A stretch of DNA of 64,000 nucleotides from Tricholoma matsutake (lineage: Eukaryota; Basidiomycota; Agaricomycetes; Agaricales; Tricholomataceae): NCBI GenBank assembly GCA_026075535.2, contig AP026550.1, forward strand, positions 3,534,001-3,598,000, read 5' to 3'. The number at the start of each line of letters is the position of its first letter. Position 1 is the first letter of the stretch. The notes under the pieces are model-generated. The model saw only the letters and a list, made by a program, of their open reading frames with translations. It had not been told where the DNA came from and did no database searches. A program made the translations under genes and the position numbers. This document shows, in pieces, positions 1 through 12,416 of the stretch.

Positions 1-1176
1 GTGTCTTCCTCTGAACACCCTTTCATGGATATGACAAAGGGTCCCAACATCAACTGGATGACTCTTCGGGATCGTCACCAGAAGGAGGGCCCAGTTCATC
101 AGGTCCAGCTGCTCCAACAGGCTCTCTCCATACAATGTTCGAAGGAAATTCCACTCCCGGAGACTGCTGACAAGATTTGCATGCTGATTGAGCATGCATT
201 TGCCATGGGGGATATAAAAGCCGATCTCCTCTGTTGCATAGCACTCCTTAACTCCCTTAGTGAACATTTTCCTCATGCATGCTCCATCATTTCCCATGAT
301 ATTACTGCCTCGACCAAGTCCACACCTTATACCTCCAGAGACATTCACTGTTTCCTGGAAAACAAACAATCCCTACTCAAGAATGACCAGCATGACATGT
401 CCCAATCGACCATTGCCCTCGCCGCCCGTGTCAAACCAACAAAATCGTCTAACGTGCCCATTTGCAGAAACCCCATTTGCAAAAAATCCGGCCATACCAC
501 CGATTTTTGTATCAAACCGGGAGGGGGTATGGCTGGGAAAACAATTGACGAGTCCAAAGCTGCCCAGAAACTTATGCTCAAGAAGAAGAGGCAAGGTACT
601 GATTCTTCCAAGGTTCCAGTAACTGTGAAAGATGTCAATGGACGTGCATTCACTGTAATGATCGACTCCGCCCAGGTGCCGTCACCTTCCTCCACTCCAG
701 AATTTGCTGGATTAGCTGCTGATCCTATCCTCACAGCTATGATTGATGAAGTTGAATACGAAGGCTGGTTAGTAATTGAGGAGGAGCCTGTCACTTCGGT
801 CAACTGGGATGAGCATCACACTACAGCCATCGATGGCGCATTTGCCATCGAACCTCTGAACCAATCAAACCACAGCCAAATATCCCTCATGGATTTTCCC
901 TTCATCGTTGACACAGGTGCCACAGTTCACATATCACCTGAACGTTCTGACTTCCTCTACCTCCGTCCCATTCAACCCCGCTCAGTAAAAGGCATAGGGG
1001 GATCTTCCATCACTGCTATAGGTGTCAGCGACATCAAACTAAGGGTGGTGTGGGGCGCATCAATCACCTTACATAATGCACTTCACATTCCGAATGCGAC
1101 GGTTCACCTCATTTCTGTCGGGTCCCTCGCTGAGGACTCAAATGCCATAGCTCACTTTGACTCCTCTTCCTGCTAG
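1..1176 (+). pseudogene. copia Gag and protease segment
   Basis: Open from the window edge to a TAG at 1174. It holds the C-terminal half of a Gag domain. A zinc knuckle C-X4-C-X4-H-X4-C lies at about 463-510, longer than the classical CX2CX4HX4C spacing. The retropepsin active site FIVDTGATVHIS is at about 901-936, with catalytic Asp at codon 304. These parts bind genomic RNA and cleave the polyprotein inside virus-like particles. The frame continues beyond the TAG into the GAG-pre-integrase domain, so the stop is a lesion, not a natural end. Confidence 0.85.
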
Positions 1177-2065
1177 ATAACCAATAAATCCACTGGCACC
1201 CTCATTGCCCAGGGCCCTCGACTCTCCACCAGGAAACTCTATGCGCTCACCTTACACTCCACCACCGCTGACCACACTTTCACTGTCCACGGTTCGCCAA
1301 ACCTCAAAACCTGGCATTGTCGCCTTGGTCATGCCAACTACCAGTCCCTATGGGACATGGCCAAGAAGGGCACACTCACAGGTGCGCCAATCTCTTCTGT
1401 TTTGAGACTGCCCAAATGTGATGTATGCATCCTTGGCAAGCAGATGAAGACTCCGGTCCCCAAGAAGGGCAAAGAGGGGGAGGGGCATAGAGCGACAAGG
1501 AAGCTAGAGAAGGTGTGGGTCAATTTCTCAGGTCTGCATGCTGTCAAGTCCCATACTGGAAATGAGTATGTTATGGACATAGTGGATGATTGTACTTCAT
1601 TCCCCTGGTCTATACCACAAAAATACAGACGATGCATTTCCGGAACTCAAAGCCTGGGAGTTGGCATGCGAATCTGAAACTGGTCTGAAAGTCAAAATCT
1701 ACATCATGGACAACGGTGAACTGAAGTCCAATGAAATGGAAGCTTGGCTCAAATCCTGGGGGACAACTCAATGTTTCATGGCACCACATATGTCTGCTCA
1801 TATTGGGCAAGTTGAACAAATGTGTCAGATGCTCATGGTGAAAGCACGTACTATGCAACTTTATGCAAATTTGCCAACATACTTGTGGGATGAGTTTTAC
1901 TTGATGGCCATTCACATACATGCCAGAACTACTACGTGTTCACTAAAAGGGGTTACACCTTGGGAACTTTGGCATGAACACAAACCCGACTACTCATACA
2001 TGCACGAAATTGGTTGCTGCGCATTCGTTCTAACACAACCCCAAAATCTTCGAATGGGCAATTGA
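1177..2065 (+). pseudogene. copia GAG-pre-integrase and integrase core, frameshifted
   Basis: After the TAG the same frame gives the pre-integrase zinc finger (WHCRLGHANY ... CDVCILGKQ, about 1310-1445) and the start of the integrase core (YVMDIVDDCTSF, first Asp). At about 1611 the frame shifts by one; the second frame carries the second Asp (IYIMDNGEL, about 1700-1725) and the Glu region (HIGQVEQM, about 1800-1822). The usual N-G-x-x-E has become I-G-Q-V-E. The integrase would insert cDNA; the frameshift makes this copy non-functional. Confidence 0.8.
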
Positions 2066-4231
2066 ATGTGTCCTTATTGGCTATGAGCTAAAATCAAAAG
2101 CCTACAGATGTTACCACTGTACTACCCACAAAGTGTACAGCTCATATCATGTCCGCTTCATTCAGAGTCATGAAGGACACACCCCACCGGCCCTAGATAT
2201 GCAACCAAACCACTCTGATCCCAATCCCGCCGCCCCAATGCCTATCCTTCCACATGAGGATGATGATGATGAGGTTGGACCTCTCGTGCCTCCCACACCT
2301 CCCAATCTGGACATTATCACACAACCAGCACCCAGACCCCTGCACCGTTCCTCCTGGGTACCTATACCAACAGAATGGAACCCAACTGGTGGACCCTCTA
2401 CTACACGTACTGAGGTGGCCATCCAAGAATCCAAGGAGAGTGCGGCTCGTGTCAAAGAGATGCATTGAGAACGTTGGGCCGCCAAACATGCCAGATCCCA
2501 AGATGATCGCCTGAACATCTCTGCTGATGGGAATGACATCATTGATGATCTTCGACTCGCGTTTGAGAACCTTGATCTTGGTGATCAGGCACACGATCTC
2601 CTGGCTATGATCTCAGAGATGACTGATTTTGATCCGGAATCACTTCAATTCAAGGATGAGCCACAGACTTGGGATGAAGCGAAGAACTCAGCGGACGCAG
2701 CATGCTGGGAGGCAGGGTATAAGGATGAGTTGAAATCTTTGAAGGACATGGGGGTCTATAAACTCATTCCCCGATCTGAAGTTCCACAAGGAAAATGTAT
2801 CCGAAAGGGGAAACCGGTATTCCACATCAAATGGGACGAAATGGGACAGGCAGTTAGATGGAAGGTACACCTTGTTTTTAAAGGTTTTGAGCAGATCTAT
2901 GGTAAGGATTACACCAAAAAAACCTCACCTACTGCACGCATGGAATCCTAGAGAATTCTTCTCCACATCGCGGCCTCCTTAGGTTGGGACACCCAACAGA
3001 TTGATGTGAAGATGGCATTCCTCTATGGCCTCTTACCTGATGATGAAGTACAATACATGCAACAACCCACTGGTTTTGAGGAACCAGGAAAGGAGGACTG
3101 GGTATGGCAATTACAATGCGGCTTATATGGCATGAAACAAAGCGGGCGCATCTGGAACCAGACACTCAATGCCCAAATGATCAAATGGGGATTCACCCGC
3201 CTTTCTTGCGAGTCTTGCATTTACTTCCGCAAAACTGACTCAGGGATTGTAATTGCCGCCGTTCATGTCAATGACTATTTGGTGATTGCCGATTCCAAAG
3301 ACAAGAATGAGCACTTCAAAGATCAAATGCGCAAGGTGTGGATGATCTCCGATTTGGGAACCGCTCGCTTCATCATGGGTATTGTGGTGACTTGGGACAG
3401 GGCAGCTCGCACTGTCGCACTTTCACAGACAGCTCTCATTGATAAAATCATCGAACAATTTGGGCAGAAAGACGCCCACCCAACATCTGCTCCCCTTGAG
3501 CCTGGATCTAAACTTCGACGTGCCAACCATGATTCCATTCCCCCCGATGAACAACTTCAGCTCAATAAATTACCATATCAATCTCTCGTCGGCTGTCTAC
3601 TCTACCTGGCAATTTCCACATGTCCCAATATTTCACATGCAGTCCAACAACTATCTCAGTACCTTGATTCATATTTGTTTGACCACTGGAAGGCAGCCCT
3701 TCAACTCATTCATTACCTCAAGGGGACTCGGGACCTCAAATTACACCTCGGGGGTAACCATCCCATTACACTTCATGCATTCAGTGACTCCGATTGGGCT
3801 AATTGCCTTGACACCCGCCAGAGCATTGGAGGTTACGTCTGCTCCCTCAGTTCCAGAGCTATTTCCTGGGCCGCCTGGAGCAAAAAGTTGTTGCTGCATC
3901 CTCCTGTGAGGCCAAATACATTGCAGCATTTGAGGCCGCCAAGGAATGCATTTGGCTACGTACTCTAATTGATGCTATTGGCTATGGTCAAACTACTCCT
4001 ACTACAATTTCCTGTGACAACACGGCAACCAAGACCCTTTCCAAAGACCCTCTTCTGCATTCCTGTGTGAAGCATATCGATATCAAATACCACTTCCTTT
4101 GTGAGTGCGTACAATCTGCCGACTTGCACCTTACCTATGTTAACACCAAACACAATGTTGCCGACATGTTCACAAAAGCCTTGGATGTCAAACAATTCAC
4201 CTATCTTCGAAATTTCCTGGGCTTGAAATGA
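2066..4231 (+). pseudogene. copia reverse transcriptase and RNase H, broken
   Basis: Frame 3 carries the spacer (2066-2606), then copia RT from about 2660 (WDEAKNSADAACWEAGYKDE) with a TAG at 2949, then IDVKMAFLYG, LYGMKQSGR and the catalytic box as HVNDYLV near 3265, where YVDD is usual. The loss of one Asp would alone disable the RT. RNase H starts at HAFSDSDWANC (about 3770). A frameshift near 3890 moves the last part, from EAKYIAAFEAAKECIWLR to FLGLK, into another frame ending at the TGA at 4229-4231. Confidence 0.85.
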
Positions 4232-4271
4232 CCAATTCCATGCGAGGAGGAGTAATCACGGTGAGGAGGAG

Positions 4272-4604
4272 TGTTGAGAATTACACCGTGATAGGGCGAT
4301 GACTGACGCATGTGATGCCTATGCTATTCTTAGTGCACCCCTTTGATGCACTTAAACAAACATTTTATCCCTTTATCCCTTTGCTTCTTTATCTGACAGG
4401 ATTCGTATATATACAGGAGATAGTTGCTCGACCACCTCAGTCACTTATACAAGGACTGAGGTGAGCATCAACTCTCATACTTTTCATATGGTTTGCTTAC
4501 TGTACTTGTAGTGTATTCTCATATATTCTAGGTACAGTACACATCAAATATAGTATACAAGGACTGAGTGTATTCTCATATATTCTAGGAATTGATTTTC
4601 TACA
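4272..4604 (+). repeat. copia 3' LTR
   Basis: Starts with TGTTGAGAAT directly after the purine run GAGGAGGAG and ends with ATTTTCTACA, an imperfect inverted match to the start, as expected of a copia LTR. A TATA-like TATATATACAGG lies at about 4408. The 3' part holds a partial internal duplication: TATACAAGGACTGAG at 4447 and 4554, and GTGTATTCTCATATATTCTA at 4511 and 4568. The right border is inferred from TG...CA ends only, because the 5' LTR lies outside the window. Confidence 0.65.
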
Positions 4605-4744
4605 ACCCTTTGAAAAAGGCAGGGGTGGTGAACCATGCTACAAGCAGGTGAGGTATAAGTCAGAAACAATAAATCAGAGAGAAAAAATATCAACTTCATG
4701 ACAGGTGCATCAAAAACCCAGTGGGAAAAGCTACTGCATGTCCC

Positions 4745-6562
4745 CTATTCCATACGTGCCAGCCATTTATCCAATGCTTCACAGTTTTCAAGTTCCCATT
4801 GAGGAAGCCATCAGTCATCTTCTGCACTGAACCCGTTCCAGTGGACAAGGTATTGGTTCCCTCGCCCTCTCTTCCTCTCATCAATGATCTTCTCAATTGT
4901 GTATTCTTCAATACCATCAGCAGTGACGATTGGGCCAGGGCGTGTGAGCTCTTGGGATGGGAACAAGTCATGGTCATTAGGGTGATAGCATTTCAAGACA
5001 GATGCATGGAAGGTGGGGAACACATCAGGAGAGTTCGGCAGGTCTAGTGTATAAGCAGAGAAGTCAGGGAATGCTTCTGTTACAGGGTGGGGACCATCAA
5101 ATCTGGGGAAGAACTTAGTGACACAGTCTTTATCTCCAGCCTTCCACTCTTGTCTTTGGTGTAATGTCGATAGCATGACCTTGTCGCCCACCTTGAAGAC
5201 ATCTTCCTTACCCCATTCTTTGTTTGCACAAAATGCTTGCAAAATCTTTGCAGTCAGTGGAGAGTCTTTAGCATTGGCTTCGTCTGCCAGGATTTGGCTG
5301 AACAGGCTTCATGCATCAATATTGGCTGTAGAAGCCAATGTTGTTGGGACCAGCAGGGGGAGAATCCATGGTGATCAACCCTTTCAAAGTTGAAAACCTG
5401 AGTATCCTGTGGACACATTGACCATGTTCATGATGTTGAATCGGATCAAAGGCAGTGCCAGTACCCAGCCCTTTTCATTTTGTTTGACATGGAAACAAAT
5501 ACATTGGTTAAGCATTTTGTTTGTATGCTCGCTGCTGCCATCTGTCTGAGGGTGATGAGCCATTGACATTTTCAGGTGTACTCCTGTGAGTGAATGTAGT
5601 GCTTTCCAGAATTTAGACACAAATAATTTGTCACAATCAGAGATCAGTTCAGTGGGTAATCCATTTTTGCAGTACCATTCAGCAAAGAAGATTCTGGCAA
5701 GCTTCTGGGCCATGATATCAGTGTGAGTAGGCATGATTCATACATCAGAGCCCAGTCGATCAGTGATAGTTAGGATGCAGTTGAATCCTTCATCCTCCAG
5801 TAGTGGGCCAATAAAATCCAGCATGACTGAGTCCCCGCAAGCATCAGGCACAGACAGAGGGTATAAGGGCCCCTTTGGTTTTGTTGTCTGTCCTTTGTTA
5901 TGTTGGCATTCAGTGCAAGAGGGGATGTAGGCATTCTCAAGATCCCAACACATGTTCAGCCAGTAGTATGAGTCACGGATGGCCGCATATGATTTGTCCA
6001 CTGCCAAAATGTCTGAGTGTGTCATGCGCGAGTCTGAACAAATCATCTCAAAGTGTGCTGTAACAAGGAATCACCAGACGATCACCAATGTACCAGAGTT
6101 TGTTCAAGTACTGGATATCAGGAATGCTGCAGTCAACAGTGGAAAGTTTCTTGCAGAAGTCATCCGATTCATATCCTTTTCGTATCTCAAGCAGGAACAA
6201 TTTGTCTGCTGAGATGTTCAACACTGCATTCACCATTGTGTGCTTCAACCAATGTTCCCATCAAAGAGGGGGGTTGGCAACCTCAATGTCTGAGCAGGCA
6301 CTGACATCAGGAATGTCTCTCGGTAGGCATGATAGTGTGTCAGCTACTGTATTGTCTTCACCTTGGATGTAGACAATTGTCATGTCAAATTGTGACAAAT
6401 GTTCCATCCAACATGCTTGCCTTCACAAAAGATCCTTCTGGGTTTCGAAGTTCTCCAGAGTGTGATGGTCCATGTATATGAGGATAGGTGAACTGAGGAG
6501 ATCTGAGCGCCATTTTTTTAGGGCACGAATGATGGCCAGCAGTTCCTTTTCATGTACAGGAT
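4745..6562 (-). pseudogene. Gypsy A RNase H end, integrase and chromodomain
   Basis: Reading leftwards from 6562: the end of RNase H (PVHEKELLAIIRALKKWR), linker, integrase zinc-binding part (YIPSCTECQHNK), core with MLDFIGPL, ELISDCDKLFVSKFW and HHPQTDGSSEHTNKM (the D, D and E regions), the C-terminal DNA-binding part, and a chromodomain (EEYTIEKIIDERKRGRGNQY) ending in KWLARME and TAG at 4745-4747. A frameshift sits near 4815. Chromodomains of this type target insertion to heterochromatin. Several stops and shifts make this a pseudogene. Confidence 0.85.
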
Positions 6563-6797
6563 TGTAAGAGATCCTATCTCTTACCATCTTACTTACTAGT
6601 GACACCAACCACAAACGCGATCGGCATACGCTCGATTGATCACACTTACATCATGGACACGGTCACATGACGAATCACATGTACGATAGTTCTTATTGTA
6701 GATGAGATTGTATTGTGTACTTTACTTTTCTAAACCATACTATTTTCCAGTTAGCTTGTTTGATCCACCTGAGTGTTTGAAGGACACCTTCATTCCA
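6563..6797 (+). repeat. Gypsy E 5' LTR
   Basis: Starts TGTAAGAGATCCTATCTCTT, which is itself a short palindrome, and ends CATTCCA. Compared with the 3' LTR it has TG at five sites where the other has CG, plus one CA; the remaining two differences run the other way. Confidence 0.97.
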
Positions 6798-7294
6798 CTT
6801 TTTTTTAAACTCGAAACTAGAAACCTATGAGCGAGACCTACACAGCCAACACGAACAAAGATAACGCCAAAAAAAAACTTTTTTCAGACCCACGAGATTG
6901 CTGGAACCTAGGACCCAGAAACGACCAATAAAGTACTTTAGGCAACAGTGGAAACATTAGAAGACTAGGGCTAGACACATTGGCAGCACTTGACAAGCTT
7001 AGAGGGAAGCGCACCAAGAAAGAAGCATGCGATGGCACCCCCCACAAAGGGCTGAAAGAGAAAACCCAAGAAACATACAAAGAACCCCAACGAAGTAAAT
7101 CACCCCAATATTATTTCAGACTGGGCGAGTCGTTTAATCCTATAAAATCACCAATATTCATTGGAAAATCACATCGTAAAACCTCCCCACCACTCGACTC
7201 TCGTACACTGTGAACAACAATGTCCCAGACACCGTAAATCTTAACACCAACCATCAAACTGTCTCAAAAACCTTCGTGAGCCACGTCATTGACA

Positions 7295-8980
7295 ATGCGA
7301 AACCAGTCACAACAACTTCTTCGACAACCTCAAAACACCGTTCAATCTTCCTTATCCAGCGTCTCAACGTTGACACCATCTCCTACACCCAGCCTGCCAC
7401 CCCTGACAACCACACCGACACCCATCGTTCATCATAACATGCATACAGCGACCGTGAGCAAAGACTCAGACGACAAGGTTTACACACCGTCACAAACAAT
7501 GGCTCCCCTCATCAAACCACTATATGCATCTGCCGAAGTCAGACAAGGGTCAGCAAATGCAGCCCCATTGTTAACGGCAGGATCACTGAGCATTCAGGTA
7601 CTACCAGGATTTGAAACCACCTGTTGCCGTTACTTTGCTAACAAAAGTATCGTGGACAATGATCAAGTCAGCAAGATCATTTACAACTTTGAATCTGTGT
7701 CCGTCCAATCCTGGGTAAATGCAGATGAAGACCGACTGATTGCCTTGAAATTCAAGGAATTCATGGCAGAATTCAAAGGAAAGTTCCTCGCTTGTTCGTG
7801 GGAGGATGAACTTGTTCAGGATCAGATCGCAATGCAAGGGAACACAGCGTTCCTCACATGGATCAACAAAGTACGCAACACCAACGACGAACTCGCAGCT
7901 CAGGGATCGGTATACTACATAACACCTGGTAATTTTTGTCGCCACCTCGTTCCGCGTTTTAACCTGGCTTTGAAGAGAATGTACAATGGAAACAATGGGA
8001 TCCCAGCAGGGGCGATGACAGGAATTCTAGACGCAATCATGGACCTCGAGGAATGGATGGAGCGAGTACAACACTTAGAGGAGGACTTGAACTTACAATG
8101 CAACCAATGGGTCACCGAAGCAGCAAAGAAATCGTGAAATGTAACAACCACTGCAATGCCCATCACCACGACAGGGTCCATTGCCACTAAGAATGCATCC
8201 TCGACTGCCAACCCAGCACCTCTTCCACGACTCACTGACGAAGAGAAAAATCTGATGACGATTCATAAGGGATGTTACAAATGCAGGGTATTTTACGCAG
8301 GCCACATGTCACACGAATGCCCAGTCAGCAGGGCGACCTTGGAAGCGTGCAAAGCAGTGACAACCGAGAATGCGGCAAAAGCAAAGACTGCGTATGAGCG
8401 CAGCGCTAGCTCCTCCAATATGAATGCGCAACAAGTCACCCACATGGCAGCGGTATTTGGGGAGAGTGACGACGAGGATTATTTCCAGGACATTTTGTCT
8501 GATAATGAAGGAAACGAGTGCGTATCCTCCATTTTGGGTCTGCTGCGTCATCTCAAATGGACCTGCTGCATTGACGCACCAATGACCTGCGCGCTGACTC
8601 CCATTGATGCCCTTATTGACCATGGTTGTCCCCCAGTGTTGATTTCGACTGAACTGGTGGAAATTCTGGGATTGGTACCAAGGAAACTTTTCAAAGCAAT
8701 GAGTGTATCGGGCACGTTTACGAAAGAGCAAAGAAGACCAGACTCTAGGTTATTATTATCACACTATTGTAAACTACACATCCAATTGCCAGACGCCATA
8801 TGGAAATCACGCATCATGAACGCAATGATTTGTCCTCAACTTCACACCGACCTCATACTCAGACTGGATTTCTTGGTGAGGAATCATATCGTCGTGGACG
8901 CAAAAGAACGAACGGCAATTGCTAAGGAATCAAACTATGATTTACTAAACCCCCCGGACCCTGTCACATGGAGAAAGTGA
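7295..8980 (+). pseudogene. Gypsy E Gag and protease
   Basis: Start chosen at the ATG at 7295, the first in the long frame. The N-terminal part is rich in Ser, Thr and Pro; the capsid-like region lies at about 7680-8100 (VSKIIYNFES to LEEWMERVQHLEED). A TGA at 8135 interrupts it. The zinc knuckle GCYKCRVFYAGHMSHECP (about 8270-8325) has six residues between the second Cys and the His, where four are usual. The retropepsin-like site is ALIDHGCPPVLIS (about 8609-8650), with DHG in place of the usual DSG or DTG; gypsy A has the same variant. TGA at 8978 marks the break to the next segment in the same frame. Confidence 0.85.
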
Positions 8981-11900
8981 ACACCAGAAAATCTGTGGAA
9001 GCAATGGAAACAGCAGGCTAAAGAAATAAAATTAGGACGAATGCAAGCACAAGAGAAACGACGGGTGGTGCATACTGAACTAGAAGGCTTGTTTGAAGAA
9101 AACCCTGAGAGATTTGATTTCTCCAAGGAAACGTCATGCGGACCTGACATCATAGGATTGATACGATCACGTATTGAAGAACTAGCAACACTGGCTGAGC
9201 TGCAGCACCTGGACACAGAGTACAAACAGAAATACCAAAACCTTTTCCCAACGGATATACCGCACGTAAAAGATCTACCACATGGAGTTTATCATAACAT
9301 TGAATTGCTACCCAGTGCACCAGTTTCAGTGGCGTGAGCGTATGGGTGTCCACGGAAATACCAGCCAGGATGGAAAACCCTAATCGAACAGCACTTAGCA
9401 GCAGGGAGGATTCGACCATCATCGTCTCCCTATGCGTCACCTTCCTTCATTATCCCAAAGGCAGACCCCACAGTCCTACCGCATTGGGTCAATGACTACC
9501 AACACTTGAATCGTTTGATGATACCTGATAATTACCCACTTCCTTGAATAGACAACATCCTAGTGGACTGCACAAAAGGGAAAATTTGGGGAAAAATAGA
9601 CATGACTAACTCATTCTTCCAAACGTTGGTAAACCCCGAGCATGTGAAGTACACTGCAACATTGACACCATTCCGGTTGTGGGAATGGGTAGTCATGCCA
9701 ATGGGCCTGAAGAATTCCCCAGCGACGCATCAGCGATGGGTGACACTGGCATTAAGGGAACTGATAGGCAAAATCTGCCATGTGTACCTTGACGATATTA
9801 TCATCTGGTCGACGTCGGTATCAGAACACAGGAAAAATGTGGCTAGAGTATTGGAAGCACTGGGAAAAGCACACCTTTACTGCTCAATAAAAAAGTCCTC
9901 ACTGTTTGCAATGGAAATGGACTTCCTGGGTCACCATATTTCCGCAAAAGGAATTGAAGCGGACTCTGCAAAAGTGATGTGCATATTGAATTGGCCGGCA
10001 CCAACATCTGCAAAACATGTCCGTCAATTTTTGGGCCTGGTGCGATACATAGCGCAATTCCTGCCATCACTGGCGGAACATACCACAGTGCTTACGCCAC
10101 TGACAAGAAAAGAATGCAACTGAAACTTCCCAGAATGGACCAACCTACACCAATATGCGTTCGAGGCAATAAAATGATTGGTCGTAAGCAGAGACTGCCT
10201 CATGACAGTGGATCATGAAAACCCTGGTGAAAACAAGATCTTCATAACCTGTGATGCGAGCAAATGGCGTACAGGAGTGGTCTTGGCGTTTGGACGAACT
10301 TGGGAGACTTCACGACCGGTAGCGTTCAAAAGCCAGCAACTGAATAATGCAGAAAGAAATTATCCTGTACACGAACAAGAAATGCTGTCAATCATGAGAG
10401 CTATGCGAAAATGGAGAGTGGACTTACTCGGATTGCACGTCAACATTTACACAGATCATAAAACGTTACAAAACTTTGATTACCAATGGGACTTATTGCA
10501 ACGACAAGCACGATGGATGGAGTACCTTTCGCAATATGAATACACAATCAACTACATCCAAGGAGATAGAAACATGGTCGCGGACACACTTTCCAGACTA
10601 CCGGACACAGTGGACGAGAAGAAACCAAACGTAGTGGTGGCTGCTATGTTCATGATTGAGAGCGACCCGAAATTGATTCAAAGAATTAAAAAGGGATACC
10701 AGGTTGACAGTTGGTGCAAAGGCATTTTGGCAGACTGGAAAAGGGGGGTACTGGACAAGAAACTGGAGATCACTGTACAAAATGGTTTACTGTTCATGGG
10801 GATGCGATTGATCATTCGAAAATACAAGCACTTACGAGAACAATTTTTCCAACTGGCACATGACAATCTTGGACATTTCGGAGCGAGCAAATCCTATGCA
10901 AGCTTGCGGGACAAATACTACTGGCCAAACATGAGGAAAAACTTGATGGAAGGATACGTACCTTCATGCCCAGAGTGCCAAAGAAACAAATTGCGGACAT
11001 CACGACCAGCGGGACCATTACACCCCCTAGCAGTACCCGATAAGCGCTTTCAGTCAGTGGCATTGGATTTTGTGGGACCATTGCCAACAGATGACGGCTA
11101 TGACATGATTGTCACCATGACAGACCGCATGGGAGCAGACCTACAAATGGAGCCTTGCATGAGTACGATAACAGCAGAGGAGTTCGCCGTAATATTTTTC
11201 AACAAATGGTTCTGCGAAAATGGATGCCCAGAGGAAATCGTCAGTGACAGAGACAAAATCTTTGTGTCAAAATTCTGGCACGTGCTAATGAAAATCACGG
11301 GGATAAAACACAAGATGTCAACGGCTTACCATCCACAAACAGATGGATCATCGGAACATACGAACAAAACCATGATTCAGGCACTGCACTTCCACGTCGA
11401 ATGTAATCAATCAGGTTGGGCGAAGGCACTGCCAAAAGTACGATTTGATATTATGAACACGCTAAACGCGTCAACGGGTTTCTCTCCATTTGTTCTGAAA
11501 ACGGGAAGGTCGCCACGGTTGATACCACCTATAATAAGAAGAGATGACAGCCCAGAAGAACAATTAGAGACGGAAACAGAAGCAGCACGCACGCTGGTGG
11601 AGAGCCTAGAACTCATAACGGACCAAGCTAGAGACACACTTTTGGCAGCAAAAATATCACAGGCACACCACGCAAACATGGAAAGGGCAGCGGACCCAGA
11701 GTATAAAGTGGGAGATAAGGTGATGTTAGCAATGGGGCATCAGAGGCGAGAATACTTACAAGCAAAAAGTGGGCGAGTCGCGAAGTTCATGCCTCGATTT
11801 GACGGACCTTATGAGGTCACAAAAACTCACCCGGAAACATCGGACTACACACTAGCACTGCCAGGATCGTCAAAAGTTTTTCCAACGTTTCATGCTTCCC

Positions 11901-12151
11901 ACCTGCGACCATTTATCGAAAATGAGGACGAGGAATATCCCAGCAGGAAGCAATCAAAACCGGGACCAATCTTGACGGAAAAAGGGAGCACAGAGTATTT
12001 CATCGAGTGGATTATAGACTCCTGGCCGTGAGGACGAGGAAAACAATATCTTGTGCAATGGCTTGGATATGGACAGGAGCACGATCTTTGGTTGCCATGG
12101 AGCGAACTTCTGGAGACAGAAGCTTTGGTGAAATATGAGGAAGAAAGTTGA
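8981..12151 (+). pseudogene. Gypsy E Pol: RT, RNase H, integrase, chromodomain
   Basis: Continues the Gag frame. In-frame TGA codons lie at 9335, 9545, 10121, 10175 and 12029; there is no TAA, TAG or frameshift. RT carries ASPSFIIPKAD, the catalytic ICHVYLDDIIIWS (about 9776-9814) and LGHHISAKGIE. RNase H has ITCDASKW, EQEMLSIMRAMRKWR and YTDHKTL. Integrase has the HHCC finger (HDNLGHFGAS ... CPECQRNK), ALDFVGPLP, IVSDRDKIFVS and TDGSSEHTNKT. The chromodomain is GRGKQYLVQWLGYGQEHDLW. The 617-residue open stretch 10178-12031 alone covers RNase H and integrase. Each TGA is one transition from CGA (Arg). Confidence 0.93.
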
Positions 12152-12181
12152 GAAGATGTTTTTGTTTGGAGGCACGGCGAG

Positions 12182-12416
12182 TGTAAGAGATCCTATCTCT
12201 TACCATCTTACTTACTAGCGACACCAACCACAAACGTGATCGGCATACGCTCGATCGATCACACTTACATCATGGACACGGTCACATGACAAATCACATG
12301 TACGATAGTTCTTATTGTAGACGAGATTGTATTGTGTACTTTACTTTTCTAAACCATACTATTTTCCAGTTAGCTCGTTCGATCCGCCTGAGTGTTTGAA
12401 GGACACCTTCATTCCA
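12182..12416 (+). repeat. Gypsy E 3' LTR
   Basis: Same length as the 5' LTR and 227 of 235 bases identical. It follows the end of pol by 30 bases and is followed directly by AGGAT, the target-site duplication. Confidence 0.97.

Larger units (their letters stand above)
1..4604 (+). mobile_element. Ty1/copia LTR retrotransposon, 5' end outside window
   Basis: Domain order Gag zinc knuckle, protease, integrase, reverse transcriptase, RNase H identifies the copia (Pseudoviridae-like) order, with integrase before RT. The element runs off the left edge, so its 5' LTR and Gag start are missing. The coding region has in-frame stops near 1174, 2466 and 2949 and frameshifts near 1611, 2040 and 3890, so it is a dead copy. 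The 3' LTR begins at 4272 after a purine-rich tract. Confidence 0.9.
6563..12416 (+). mobile_element. Gypsy E: complete chromodomain Ty3/gypsy with both LTRs
   Basis: Two 235-bp LTRs (6563-6797 and 12182-12416) differ at 8 positions. The flanks carry the 5-bp duplication AGGAT at 6558-6562 and 12417-12421. The element interrupts the RNase H of gypsy A just before PVHEKELL. One Gag-Pol frame spans 7295-12151 without any frameshift, broken only by 7 TGA codons. The order Gag, protease, RT, RNase H, integrase, chromodomain is the Ty3/gypsy order. Confidence 0.97.

Noticed and set aside
345..803. Minus-strand ORFs opposite copia Gag, and similar antisense ORFs (7601-7945, 8309-8731, 31691-32155, 61062-61283)
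   Set aside because: They mirror the codon pattern of the sense frame, show no domain, and disappear in sister copies.
7295..12151. Reassigned TGA codon or programmed readthrough in gypsy E
   Set aside because: The residue expected at the TGA sites is Arg, not Trp or Sec, and other genes in the window (copia, Gag-Pol of E itself) use TGA as the terminal stop. CpG deamination explains it better.
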